Origin: Giardia muris
Taxonomy: Eukaryota; Fornicata; Diplomonadida; Hexamitidae
NCBI GenBank assembly: GCA_006247105.1
Contig: CM016925.1
Location: 558,001 to 622,000 of the forward strand
Direction of reading: 5' to 3'
Length of the DNA: 64,000 bases
Part shown: positions 16,955-25,554 of the stretch, one piece after another
Numbering within the stretch: the first letter of the stretch is position 1
Layout of the letters: each line of letters starts with the position of its first letter
Made by a program: the position numbers and the translations under genes
Notes under the pieces: generated by a model
What the model saw: the letters and a program-made list of their open reading frames with translations, nothing else
What the model was told of the DNA's origin: nothing
Database searches by the model: none

Positions 16955-18532
16955 TCAGGATTGTAGCTGTGGTCTACGACGAGAAAGAAGGCATCTTGTG
17001 ATGCGTAACCCCCCGATGAAGAAGAAACAGAGTAGGGATGCAAACCCAACGATGTCGACAACCCTCGACAGGACTGGTATCTGGATCAACGACAGGATCA
17101 AGCCGATGGTTATCACACTGAACGTCCCTAGGAACAGCCAAAACATCCCCATCTCTCGCAATATACTCGCGTTCTGCCTCACTGTCATGAACAGCGAGGC
17201 ATAGATGAAGATAACGCGGGAGAAAACGGTGATGAAGTAAGAAAAGCAGCTACCTCCGACCCAACGGACGATTCCCAAGATCCAGAAGATAAGGTCCAAG
17301 GGTTGTTCTGGCCGCTCGGGGACATAAATCTGGTCGAAACCATCGTAATAACCACGAATTACGTCTTCGGGATAGAGAAGCATCATCTTTAGGTGTCGAA
17401 TTAGGGACAAGACGTAGCTCGGAGCGACTTCTCTGAGGTCGTTGAACTGAGGTTCAGGAATGGGATCTTCCGAGATGAACTGACAACGAGAACGAAAGTC
17501 CGTTAGGCCTAGACGCTCGAAAGACCCAGTCCGCTTTAGGGCACGGTAATCGGCCAGACTGATGAAAAGAACAGCAAAGCATGCAGCACAAAGAGCACGG
17601 ATGATGAAAAGTGCCTTCCCACTGAGGAAAACCATTATGAATATAGGCGGACGGATCAACAGGACGTAGATTCCGTGCACGAGTGAGATCACATAATATA
17701 TAAGAGACAGGACGTACCATGCACAGAAGGACAAGAGTCCTGCAACGAGATACGGGTCTTCCTTGAGCAGGATCTGGACCAGGGGCGATGGGGCCTTGTA
17801 GTGCTTGCCACCACTGAGGAGTTCTGTGTCAAGTTTGTTCCCCGCCTTTCCACGAAACGATAGACTCAGAACGCGAATGCAATACGGCATCGTCTCCTTA
17901 ACGTTCCGAAGGAGGTCCTGCCAACCTGCCCCGTCTTCGTGTGCACGGGGAGTATGTGGAGGCGAAACAAGGGCTTCCGGACTTGCTTGGCGTACACGCC
18001 CACGCTTGTACGTCACAAGTGCGTCCTTCGCAAACTCTGGTGTCTCGATGCGTAACGAGGTGACGAAGTCATCAACCGAGGCCTTTGTAGGCGACATGGC
18101 ACCGGACCCGATGAAGTTCCTCCCTTGTGCATCAGCAGTTGCTTCTCCCTCCCTCTGAACCGAGAACGTATCGATGTCTGGGACTTCACCCTTCCCGTAG
18201 ATCACACGATACGTGGCCTCTGTTGCAGAAGACTTGGGAAGACGTGAACCCAAACAATTGCCTTTGATTGGGCTTTGGCGGTTTCTCTTCGCCCCCAGGG
18301 GCCTACGCCTCATGCTACCACATAAGTTACGTGTGATCCGGCCTTCTGCGGATTCTCCCTGGGCATTAGGGTCGGGAGACCCAAGGGCAGCGTGCTCATC
18401 ATTCATGTCGATGAGCTCGAGGCTATCCTCGCTATCAGGCTTCTCGACGAGGATACTCTCGAGAGGATCCATCGTGGAGAAGAGGAGATGGTTGTGCTGG
18501 TCATCGGGTTTTGCACGAGTGACCGCCCACAT
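16955..18532 (-). CDS. Multi-pass membrane protein of unknown function
   Basis: A protein of about 525 residues. The first 230 residues are hydrophilic, with basic and Ser-rich stretches. Then come clusters of hydrophobic segments at about 255-330 (three or four), 405-450 (two) and 470-515 (two), and a short basic C-terminus. A conserved domain was not recognised. The frame reaches further upstream, but the ATG at 18532 has the A-rich initiator (CTTAAAA) directly before it, so I prefer it to the ATG at 18547. Its stop lies 34 bp from the convergent NAA20 stop. Confidence 0.65.
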   Translation of the reverse strand: MWAVTRAKPDDQHNHLLFSTMDPLESILVEKPDSEDSLELIDMNDEHAALGSPDPNAQGESAEGRITRNLCGSMRRRPLGAKRNRQSPIKGNCLGSRLPKSSATEATYRVIYGKGEVPDIDTFSVQREGEATADAQGRNFIGSGAMSPTKASVDDFVTSLRIETPEFAKDALVTYKRGRVRQASPEALVSPPHTPRAHEDGAGWQDLLRNVKETMPYCIRVLSLSFRGKAGNKLDTELLSGGKHYKAPSPLVQILLKEDPYLVAGLLSFCAWYVLSLIYYVISLVHGIYVLLIRPPIFIMVFLSGKALFIIRALCAACFAVLFISLADYRALKRTGSFERLGLTDFRSRCQFISEDPIPEPQFNDLREVAPSYVLSLIRHLKMMLLYPEDVIRGYYDGFDQIYVPERPEQPLDLIFWILGIVRWVGGSCFSYFITVFSRVIFIYASLFMTVRQNASILREMGMFWLFLGTFSVITIGLILSLIQIPVLSRVVDIVGFASLLCFFFIGGLRITRCLLSRRRPQLQS

Positions 18533-18666
18533 TTTTAAGCATCTCATAGACAACGTCAGAGTCTACTGCCAGTGCTGCCCTGTGGGAAGGGTGCAGCCTG
18601 TTACAAATCCTTGTCTTCGTGTATCTCGGTTATTGATAATACACAAATTACTTAAATCAGAAAAAG
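18533..18666. promoter_or_regulatory. Divergent promoter, membrane protein / DEAD-box helicase
   Basis: 134 bp between divergent start codons. The helicase ATG at 18667 directly follows an A-rich stretch (AGAAAAAG), with more A/T-rich sequence at about 18635-18660. The other ATG follows CTTAAAA on its own strand. Confidence 0.45.
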
Positions 18667-21087
18667 ATGTCAAGGTACCTGGAGCGTGACCGCAACTTCC
18701 GTCGTCGCGACGACTACGGCCCTCGTCGCAACTATGACTACGACCCGCGACGGCGAGGACGTGGGGATAGGTTCGACCGAGAAGTCAATGGAGACATGCA
18801 TAGGCGCTATGAGTACCTATATCCTTCGCCCAACAAGGAGGACCTCTTTAACCAACGCGTTGGTGCCGAGGCCCTGCACAATGTAACCAGCGAGAATGAT
18901 TACTCTGTCTATCAGGACGTTAATGTCAAGGTCAGTTATGCTAGTGGTCTGATCCCGGTCCCACCCATTGAAGCCTTTGCCGAGCTGGCCGAGGCACCCT
19001 ACGAACTTGACTCCACGATCTATGATAACACCGTTACGGCCCGTTATATCCAACCGACTCCGATTCAGAAGTATGCCCTTCCCGCTGGTATGTCAGGGTA
19101 TGACATCCTTGCCTGTTCTCAGACTGGGTCTGGGAAGACTTGCGCGTTTCTTGTTCCCATTATACATCGTATCGTCATTGAGAAGCTCAAACTTCTTACT
19201 CGTACCCCTGGAATGCATGAAGACTTCTCCTTCAAACGTGACAGATTTGGCGGCATTGCCCGTCCATTCTGCGTCATCCTGGCTCCAACGCGCGAGCTTG
19301 TCCAGCAGACGGCTAAGGCAAGCTGGATGCTTAGTCATGGCACCGGCGTCCTGACACGTGTGGTCTATGGTGGTAGTCCACTACCGCCACAGCAGGATGC
19401 TCTTCAACTGGGATGCGATATTCTTGTAGCCACGCCAGGAAGGATGTATGATTTTATCAAGCGGGAGGTAATCGATACTTCTTTCGTGCGTTTTGTCGTC
19501 TTCGATGAATGCGATCGGATGCTGGACATGGGGTTTGAAGATCAGATTCGGGATATCATGCGCCTCCTTCCGGGTCCGACATACGAGTTGAGGGACCTTG
19601 AAGACTCCAGCAAGACTTACCCTGTTGAACGCCAGACCCTCCTCTTTTCGGCAACGTTCCCAAAGGAGATCCGCAACATGGCCCTAGACTTCCTACGCTC
19701 GAATAGGCTCGTTGAAATCACAGTGGGCCAGATTGGATCAACCAACCCGAATTTGGCCCAACGAGTCGTACTCGTCGAGCATGGCTTCAGAAAGCTTGAC
19801 CTATTGCGTGACTATCTGACTGGGAAGAGCGAGGAGCTTAACCGTATGCTCCACGAGGTTTATGGCTCACATGACGACGCCGCCACGGCGCATAACTACC
19901 CAAGAGGCGCTGCCGCAACCGGTAAGAGGAATTCTGTAGCTCAAATAATAATCCCGTACCAGACCATTGTGTTCACGAACTTTAAGATGGAGGCCAATCG
20001 AATCTTTAAGTATTTTGGCGCACTTGGTTGCCGCGTTGCAGTGATTCACGGCGATATGAGTCAAGCTAGTCGCGAGAACAACCTCAAACTCTTCAAGTCC
20101 GGAGAGACGAATGTCCTGATTGCTACCGACGTCGCTCAACGAGGTCTCGATATCCCACACGTCCGCCTCGTCTTGAACTACGACGTCCCCGGGAACATCG
20201 ATGACTACATACATCGTATCGGGCGTACAGGCCGTGTTGGTAGGCCTGGGCTTGCCATTACTTTTATTGTCCCCAGAAGTGACCCCCCAAATACTCTCAG
20301 AGATATTCGTCGTAAGCTGAGAGAGGCAAAGCAGCCGATTCCTGGGTGGTTTGATGATACCCTGGAAACGACGAGTAGAGAGCAACAGGACGACATGAAT
20401 GATTATCGAGGCAATTATTGTGGTAGAGGAGACTTCAATGATCGCGGTTACGATCGAACTGGTAGATTTAGTAATGGACCTCGAAGATCTAATGGACGTT
20501 TCCTTGATCTTAGTTGTGTTAATTATGAAGAGGTCACGTCACTCCTTGAGAGTGGGGCTGGACTGTCTCGTGACCAGGAATTAAAAGTATGTAGGCTCGC
20601 CATTGCGAAGGGATGGTCGGAAATAGCAGAAAGGCTCGAGGAAGCATATCGTCCCGAAGAAGGGAGAACGACGATGCTCATGTGTGCGGCGATGGACCGG
20701 AACCTCGACCTGCTCAAAAGGTATGTCCACGAACGCAGAATGCAGGACGAGAACGGCTGGACGGCCCTGATGTTTGCGGCTCAAGCGGGCCATCTCGAAT
20801 GTGTCCAGATTCTCCTCCCCGAGGCGTGGATACGGACAACACGACCCGCCTCGGATCTCGCTGAGAAAGGGACGGCCATGATGCTCGCAGCGCAGGCTGG
20901 ACATGCAGACATCGTCGAACTTCTCTGGCCGTATGAGTGCTGTGGGAAGGACGCGAATGACCACAACGCCTATTGGTATGCTCAGAAGGCAGCGAAGAAC
21001 GGGGAACGGATCCGCGAAATCCTCGACCTCGAGGGCCAAGGGAAGGTTCGACGTCGTGAGAAGGTGGTCGAGGAGTTATCCGTCTGA
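18667..21087 (+). CDS. DEAD-box RNA helicase (Ded1/DDX3 type) fused to ankyrin repeats
   Basis: An 806-residue protein in one uninterrupted frame. Residues 1-45 are Arg/Gly/Asp-rich as in DDX3/Ded1. The helicase core has a Q motif (PTPIQKYALP, ~130), Walker A SQTGSGKT (151-158), ATPGRMYDF, DECD in place of DEAD (280-283), SAT (328-330), the ATDVAQRGLD motif and YIHRIGRTGR (from 514). An RG/Asn-rich A/T-coded tail at about 575-625 is followed by Giardia-type ankyrin repeats at about 665-790 (DENGWTALMFAAQAGH). ATP-dependent RNA unwinding in translation initiation is the expected role. The ankyrin part resembles the ankyrin modules of the next two genes and looks acquired by fusion. DECD is the UAP56-type variant and unusual in a Ded1-like core. 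Confidence 0.9.
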   Translation: MSRYLERDRNFRRRDDYGPRRNYDYDPRRRGRGDRFDREVNGDMHRRYEYLYPSPNKEDLFNQRVGAEALHNVTSENDYSVYQDVNVKVSYASGLIPVPPIEAFAELAEAPYELDSTIYDNTVTARYIQPTPIQKYALPAGMSGYDILACSQTGSGKTCAFLVPIIHRIVIEKLKLLTRTPGMHEDFSFKRDRFGGIARPFCVILAPTRELVQQTAKASWMLSHGTGVLTRVVYGGSPLPPQQDALQLGCDILVATPGRMYDFIKREVIDTSFVRFVVFDECDRMLDMGFEDQIRDIMRLLPGPTYELRDLEDSSKTYPVERQTLLFSATFPKEIRNMALDFLRSNRLVEITVGQIGSTNPNLAQRVVLVEHGFRKLDLLRDYLTGKSEELNRMLHEVYGSHDDAATAHNYPRGAAATGKRNSVAQIIIPYQTIVFTNFKMEANRIFKYFGALGCRVAVIHGDMSQASRENNLKLFKSGETNVLIATDVAQRGLDIPHVRLVLNYDVPGNIDDYIHRIGRTGRVGRPGLAITFIVPRSDPPNTLRDIRRKLREAKQPIPGWFDDTLETTSREQQDDMNDYRGNYCGRGDFNDRGYDRTGRFSNGPRRSNGRFLDLSCVNYEEVTSLLESGAGLSRDQELKVCRLAIAKGWSEIAERLEEAYRPEEGRTTMLMCAAMDRNLDLLKRYVHERRMQDENGWTALMFAAQAGHLECVQILLPEAWIRTTRPASDLAEKGTAMMLAAQAGHADIVELLWPYECCGKDANDHNAYWYAQKAAKNGERIREILDLEGQGKVRRREKVVEELSV

Positions 21088-21314
21088 TCCACGTCATTCT
21101 GTTCTTCACAGCACTAATGGTGATGAGGCGGAAGACGACGAGATCTCCCCTCTTGGACTGGCCTCCTGATCTCGGCTTGATGTAACCGTTCCAGGTTCTT
21201 CCCCTTTCCCTTCTCTGAGGAGGATAACCGAAGGGCTCCAAGCACATCGGCCTCCCCGTCGAAAGAGCCTCCAGCCCCCGGTCGACTGGAGGCATGGGAC
21301 GAGGGTGCTCCTCC

Positions 21315-21722
21315 TCAGCTATTCACACGTCCTTCGTCCGTCCTGATGGAGCACGATCCCCAGGACTCGGGGAGTTGAGAGCGTCCAGCCAGGCACTCCA
21401 CGCACTTCGTTGATGTTGAAGACGGTGGCAGTGTATGAGTGTGAGATATGGAAGTCTTAGATATATATGCTTTGATGACCCTCTCGATGGGAGTCCTGCA
21501 GAACGGGCAGGTCTGGTTCATGATCCGCCCTGCACAGGTGGAGCAGACGCAGAGGTGGCCACAGGGCTGGAGGAGCGTGTCCTTCGGGTTCATGAGGCAG
21601 ATGACACAGGTTGTGATCGCTTTAGCCTCTTCGGTCTTCTGGTTCAGGGTCCTCCGAAGGCTTCTGTTCATCTCCTGGCACTTCTCTAACCGCTCCTCGA
21701 GGGAGGAGACTTTCTGGCTCAT
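21315..21722 (-). CDS. RING finger protein, split from the ankyrin ORF by one stop codon
   Basis: 135 residues starting with a coiled coil (VSSLEERLEKCQEMNRSLRR), then a C3HC4 RING at C39, C42, C54, H56, C60, C63, C72 and C75, then a diverged tail. RING fingers of this kind are usually E3 ubiquitin ligases. The ATG is the codon directly after the TAA of the upstream ankyrin ORF and in the same frame, so the two ORFs read as one ankyrin-coiled coil-RING gene with a single internal stop. Whether this half is translated on its own is unknown; no A-rich initiator precedes its ATG. See the ankyrin ORF at 21723-22337. Confidence 0.65.
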   Translation of the reverse strand: MSQKVSSLEERLEKCQEMNRSLRRTLNQKTEEAKAITTCVICLMNPKDTLLQPCGHLCVCSTCAGRIMNQTCPFCRTPIERVIKAYISKTSISHTHTLPPSSTSTKCVECLAGRSQLPESWGSCSIRTDEGRVNS

Positions 21723-22337
21723 TTAAGACGGCTCGTTATCCGCCTCTTCTTGGGCATTCTTGAGTGAGGAGAGGCCCCTCTTGAGAGACTCGTTCTCGAC
21801 GGCGAGTTCGTTGACACACTCTCGGAGTTCGAGTAGTTCAGAGTTTAGTGAAGGAGGAAGGCGCTTTGTGCCTTCTTTCTTAAGGAGCTTACGGATTTGA
21901 GTGAAGTTACCTCCCCACGGACTATTGTGTGCATACCACTCGGCTGTGTGCCCCTCGGAATCCTCCATTCCTTGCTCATAAGGGAGGAGAAATCGGACGA
22001 TCTCGGAGTGGTTGTAGTGGGCTGCTATCATGAGGGCGGTCGTTCCGGGGGGAAAGTCGTTATATTCCTTTGTCTGCTTCCCGGCCTCTGAGAAGAGAAG
22101 GCGAACGGAGTCTATGTTGTCATTGGAGGCGGCCTTCATCAAAGCGGTCCACCCCCAGTTGTCCTGCATCCCAATTTCCCTCTCAAGAAGGGGTATGAAG
22201 TTGGTGTGGCCTTTCACCGCAGCCCACATCAGGGCCGTTCTGCCATCTTCGTCCTGCTTCCCGACCTCATGGAGATTGTCATCCACGCCCTCGAGGTCTC
22301 CATTCCTGGCTGCCCTTATCAACTCCGTCTCAGGCAT
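21723..22337 (-). CDS. Ankyrin-repeat/coiled-coil protein (protein 21.1 type), N-terminal half of an ANK-RING gene
   Basis: 204 residues: four to five ankyrin repeats (residues 1-150, with DEDGRTALMWAAVKGH and WGWTALMKAASND), then a coiled coil (LRECVNELAVENESLKRG) and a TAA. Repeat order and linker segments match the ankyrin part of the neighbouring NEK kinase closely (GTTALMIAA, LLPYEQGMEDSEGHTA versus GTTALMLAA, LLPYEQGMTDSKGHTA), so the two genes are recent paralogues. The ATG follows a TTCAAAA-type stretch. The coiled coil is cut by the TAA, and its continuation is the start of the RING ORF in the same frame. Confidence 0.75.
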   Translation of the reverse strand: MPETELIRAARNGDLEGVDDNLHEVGKQDEDGRTALMWAAVKGHTNFIPLLEREIGMQDNWGWTALMKAASNDNIDSVRLLFSEAGKQTKEYNDFPPGTTALMIAAHYNHSEIVRFLLPYEQGMEDSEGHTAEWYAHNSPWGGNFTQIRKLLKKEGTKRLPPSLNSELLELRECVNELAVENESLKRGLSSLKNAQEEADNEPS

Positions 22338-23462
22338 TTTTGAACATTAAGCATCGACCCTCATCAGACTGAGGACCCCCTCCTCCTCAGCCCTCCAACA
22401 CTTCTGGAGGTTGTGGTACTCCTCTTCTTCTTCGATCCCCCACCTCCAACCAGAACCTCCTCAATGCCCTGGACGTCCCCAGCACCCCCTGGTCCATGAG
22501 CCCAGCAGACTACAAGACCTCAGAGGCTCCGGCAATCCACCCACCCCGGGAGAGAGAGGCCCGTCCAGTCGGTCTGTGCGCCTTCCTGAAGGATGTGCAA
22601 AGGCCAGATCTCCAATGAGCCTTCTGACCCCTACCTCTCCCCCACACGGCTCCAGGGACTGCAACGTTCTCCAATACTCTTCCCCAGTGCAGGTGTCGTC
22701 GTGGCTTTGCTCCAATTGCCCCCCTGAGGGGAGAGGGCTCGAACCATCCCCCAAGGCCTGCAGAGGTGATGCCATTCACTTGGCAGTCCAGAGGAAGATG
22801 GCTCCCCTGCACATCCCGCAGCTTGAGCTGCAGAGAGCGGGCACTGTTTGCTACTGCCTTCTGGAGCTTGAGAAGACCGGCCCTCTCCCTACCTTGCTGA
22901 AGTACTATCAAGGTTGATACTGGGTCATTCGTGCACCCCGCCGCGGTCACAGATCCATCGGCCTTCGCTTTGCACTCCCCGTTGATGGGGACGCTCTCTG
23001 CGGGATCTCCGTGCTCCCGATCCTCAGGCCTTATCTGTCTTGCAGTTGATGTCGAACTTCGCGCAAGTCCCCAGAGCCCCACAACTCTGCGGCTCCTGGT
23101 CCCCAACGTTCAGAAGGCAGCAGAAATCCAGGATGGGCATCCAAGCTCTGTCTATGCAATACAGAGAGCCTCTCCCCCTGATGTCACCTGGACGTGGTGA
23201 ACTCCAACCATCGGATCGGAGCTGGGGACGTCCGCGATCCAGGGATACGCCCTTTATCCATGTCACTTGCTGACCGATGGGATATTGATGCCATCCATCG
23301 ATCCTTCGAATAGCCGGGACGACTGGGGGACATCTGGTGTGGGGAGGATATCTTCGAGCCAGAGATAGCCCGAAGACGTGGGTCATCGTCGCTCATACAA
23401 GGCGAGAGCGGTCCGGACGACCTCAAACCGAATACTAGGTCTACTGGGGGGCTCACCACAGG
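22338..23462 (-). pseudogene. Degenerate region, probable cysteine-rich (VSP-like) debris
   Basis: About 1.1 kb between the ankyrin gene and the kinase with no intact gene. On the minus strand two frames carry cysteine-rich stretches (CGALGTCAKFDINCKTDKA at about 23024-23090, then NGECKAKADGSVTAAGCTND around 22935-23000), separated by stops and frame changes, as expected of a decayed VSP or high-cysteine protein. The first 150 bp (22338-22495) resemble the upstream flank of the NEK kinase gene: both contain GGACGTCCCCAGCAC preceded by CTCCTCAAT. The duplicated block therefore includes flanking DNA. The assignment to VSP is tentative. Confidence 0.4.
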
Positions 23463-25319
23463 TCACTGGTGCCTCTCCGCCTCCTCGAGGACCTCCCGTG
23501 CTGTCGGACGATCTTCGGGGTCCTTCGAGAGCATCCGGGAGATGAGGGTAACAAGCCCTCCATCTCTGTTCTCGATGGCTGGAGGGTCTCTCTCGACAAT
23601 ATCAGTTTTCCTGAGGAAAGGAAGCCTTCCGGTGCACAACTCATATCCAATCACTCCCAGGGCCCAGACATCAACAGACTTGTCATACTTCCCCTGTCGG
23701 ATCTCGGGGGTCATGTATGCAGGGGTTCCTACAAAAGTTCCCATCTGAGACGAGTTTCCGAGTGTTCTTGCGATGCCAAAGTCTCCCAGGACACATCTAC
23801 CGTCCTGGCCAAAGAAAATGTTCTCAGGCTTCAGGTCTCTATGGACATGCCTCTTCTCGTGAATGTATGTAAGAGCATCGGCCACATCTCGGATCGTCTT
23901 CCAGACATCTTGATCAGTGTAGGGATATCCTCCTCTTCTCCGTTCCTTCATATCTCTACGGAGGTCTCCACAGCAGAGGTCCATAACGAGAATGTAGGTG
24001 TCCTCGAGGTCGTTCTCCCCTGTCCCGAGGCACTGGAGGATGTTCGGATGGTCAAGGGAGAGGAGTATCTCCGCCTCTTTGCGAAGCAGTTCCCGCCCCT
24101 CGACATTGTTTCCTCCAAGACTGACGACCTTAATCGCTACATTCCGGCCGCCCTTGTGGGCCGCGTAGACAGTCCCAAACGTCCCTTTTCCGAGCACAGC
24201 GGTCAGATGATACTCCGAGAGACTGTCTGGGAGCCTCGGAAGTGTGGATTGATGCATGAGTACCCGTCGCATCTTCTCGCCCTCTGAGTGCTCGGCTACC
24301 GTCCTCCCCTCCCCGTCATTCAGGTCTCTTTCTAGGAGGGGAAGTTTGACGCTTTTCTCGCGTTCTTTCCTCACTGTATTTGCCAGAGCCGTCATGCTTG
24401 AAGAGTTAAGCTGTTCTACTTGGTCGAGATGCTTTCGGATGCCCTCGAGGTCTTTTCGAACGGCGACCAAGGTGAAGGACTCATCATCTTGTACATTAGT
24501 AGGAACGACGACAAGCCTATCACCGAGAGTAGCGAGGTTCTGGAGGAGGACCTTCTTCTCCTCCTCCACCTCCTCGAGGCGTCTCCGAAGGTCTTTCATG
24601 TCATGGCTCTCAGTCCTCAGTCGGGCGTTCTCCTTCTCGAGGGCGAGGTTCTGGGCCTTCTGGTCTGCGAGGTCTTTCATGAGAGCTTCGGAATCGATAT
24701 GGGGAGATAAGTCATTCCTCATCTCATCTAGAAAGCTTTTGGACAAGGCGAGTTCCTTCTTGAGAGACTCATTCTCAGCAGTAAGTTTTCTAACACACTC
24801 TTGGAGTCTGAGTAGTTCTGGGTCTGGTGGGGGAGGAGCGCATTCTGTTCCCTCGTTCTCGAGAAGTTTGCGGACTCGAGTTAGATCGCCTCTTCCTTGA
24901 CTATTATTCACGTGCCACCTAGCTGTATGACCTTTGGAGTCAGTCATTCCTTGCTCGTAGGGAAGGAGAAGTTGAACGGTCTCGAAATTGTTGAAATAGG
25001 CTGCGAGCATGAGGGCGGTCGTTCCGGGAGGGAGACCATCCCGCTCCCTCGTCGTTTGCCTTCCCGCCTCAGAGAGGAGAAGTCGAACGCAATCTGTGTG
25101 ACCCTTGAAGGCCGCCAACATCAATGCAGTTCGTCCATCACTGTTCTGTATTCTAATCTCCTTCTCGAGGAGGGGGATACAATTGAAGTGACCCCAAAAT
25201 GCGGCCCACATCAGGGCCGTCCATCCATTGTTGTCCTTCTTCCCAACATCCTTGAGATTGGCTCTCACGGCCTCAAGGTCGCCTTTTCCGGCGGCTCTCA
25301 TTAGCTCAGTGAGAGACAT
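23463..25319 (-). CDS. Ankyrin-coiled-coil NEK-type protein kinase
   Basis: 618 residues. Ankyrin repeats at about 1-165 (NNGWTALMWAAFWGH), a long coiled coil at about 170-300, then a protein kinase domain from about 370 to 615: glycine loop LGKGTFGTVY (376-385), VAIK with Lys397, HRDLKPEN (493-500), DFG (513-515), GTPAYMTPE and VDVWALGVIGYE. All catalytic residues are present, so it should be an active Ser/Thr kinase, unlike the many Giardia NEK-like proteins reported to lack them. NEKs of Giardia are expanded and tied to cytoskeleton and cell cycle. The frame runs to a TTG at 25334; the ATG at 25319, preceded by CCAAAAAG, is the likely start. Confidence 0.9.
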   Translation of the reverse strand: MSLTELMRAAGKGDLEAVRANLKDVGKKDNNGWTALMWAAFWGHFNCIPLLEKEIRIQNSDGRTALMLAAFKGHTDCVRLLLSEAGRQTTRERDGLPPGTTALMLAAYFNNFETVQLLLPYEQGMTDSKGHTARWHVNNSQGRGDLTRVRKLLENEGTECAPPPPDPELLRLQECVRKLTAENESLKKELALSKSFLDEMRNDLSPHIDSEALMKDLADQKAQNLALEKENARLRTESHDMKDLRRRLEEVEEEKKVLLQNLATLGDRLVVVPTNVQDDESFTLVAVRKDLEGIRKHLDQVEQLNSSSMTALANTVRKEREKSVKLPLLERDLNDGEGRTVAEHSEGEKMRRVLMHQSTLPRLPDSLSEYHLTAVLGKGTFGTVYAAHKGGRNVAIKVVSLGGNNVEGRELLRKEAEILLSLDHPNILQCLGTGENDLEDTYILVMDLCCGDLRRDMKERRRGGYPYTDQDVWKTIRDVADALTYIHEKRHVHRDLKPENIFFGQDGRCVLGDFGIARTLGNSSQMGTFVGTPAYMTPEIRQGKYDKSVDVWALGVIGYELCTGRLPFLRKTDIVERDPPAIENRDGGLVTLISRMLSKDPEDRPTAREVLEEAERHQ

Positions 25320-25554
25320 CTTTTTGGACCTCAAGTGTCCACTTTCTTCGGCCTCCCGCTTCTCAAATAGAAACTCCTCCTCAATACTCCGGACGTCCCC
25401 AGCACACTTCTGGTTCTAGAGACTGAAGACCCACTTCACCTTCTCAGACGGGCCCAATGATTCCAGGTCCGCCCCGGGGACGGAAGGCCCACGGTTCTCC
25501 TCGGGGTGCTCGTTGGGGCCTCCTCGCCCCCATAAGCCAGCCCGGTCGCATCCA

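Noticed and set aside
23469..24287. A 272-codon plus-strand ORF antisense to the kinase
   Set aside because: It is a mirror of the NEK kinase coding region, with no homology of its own.
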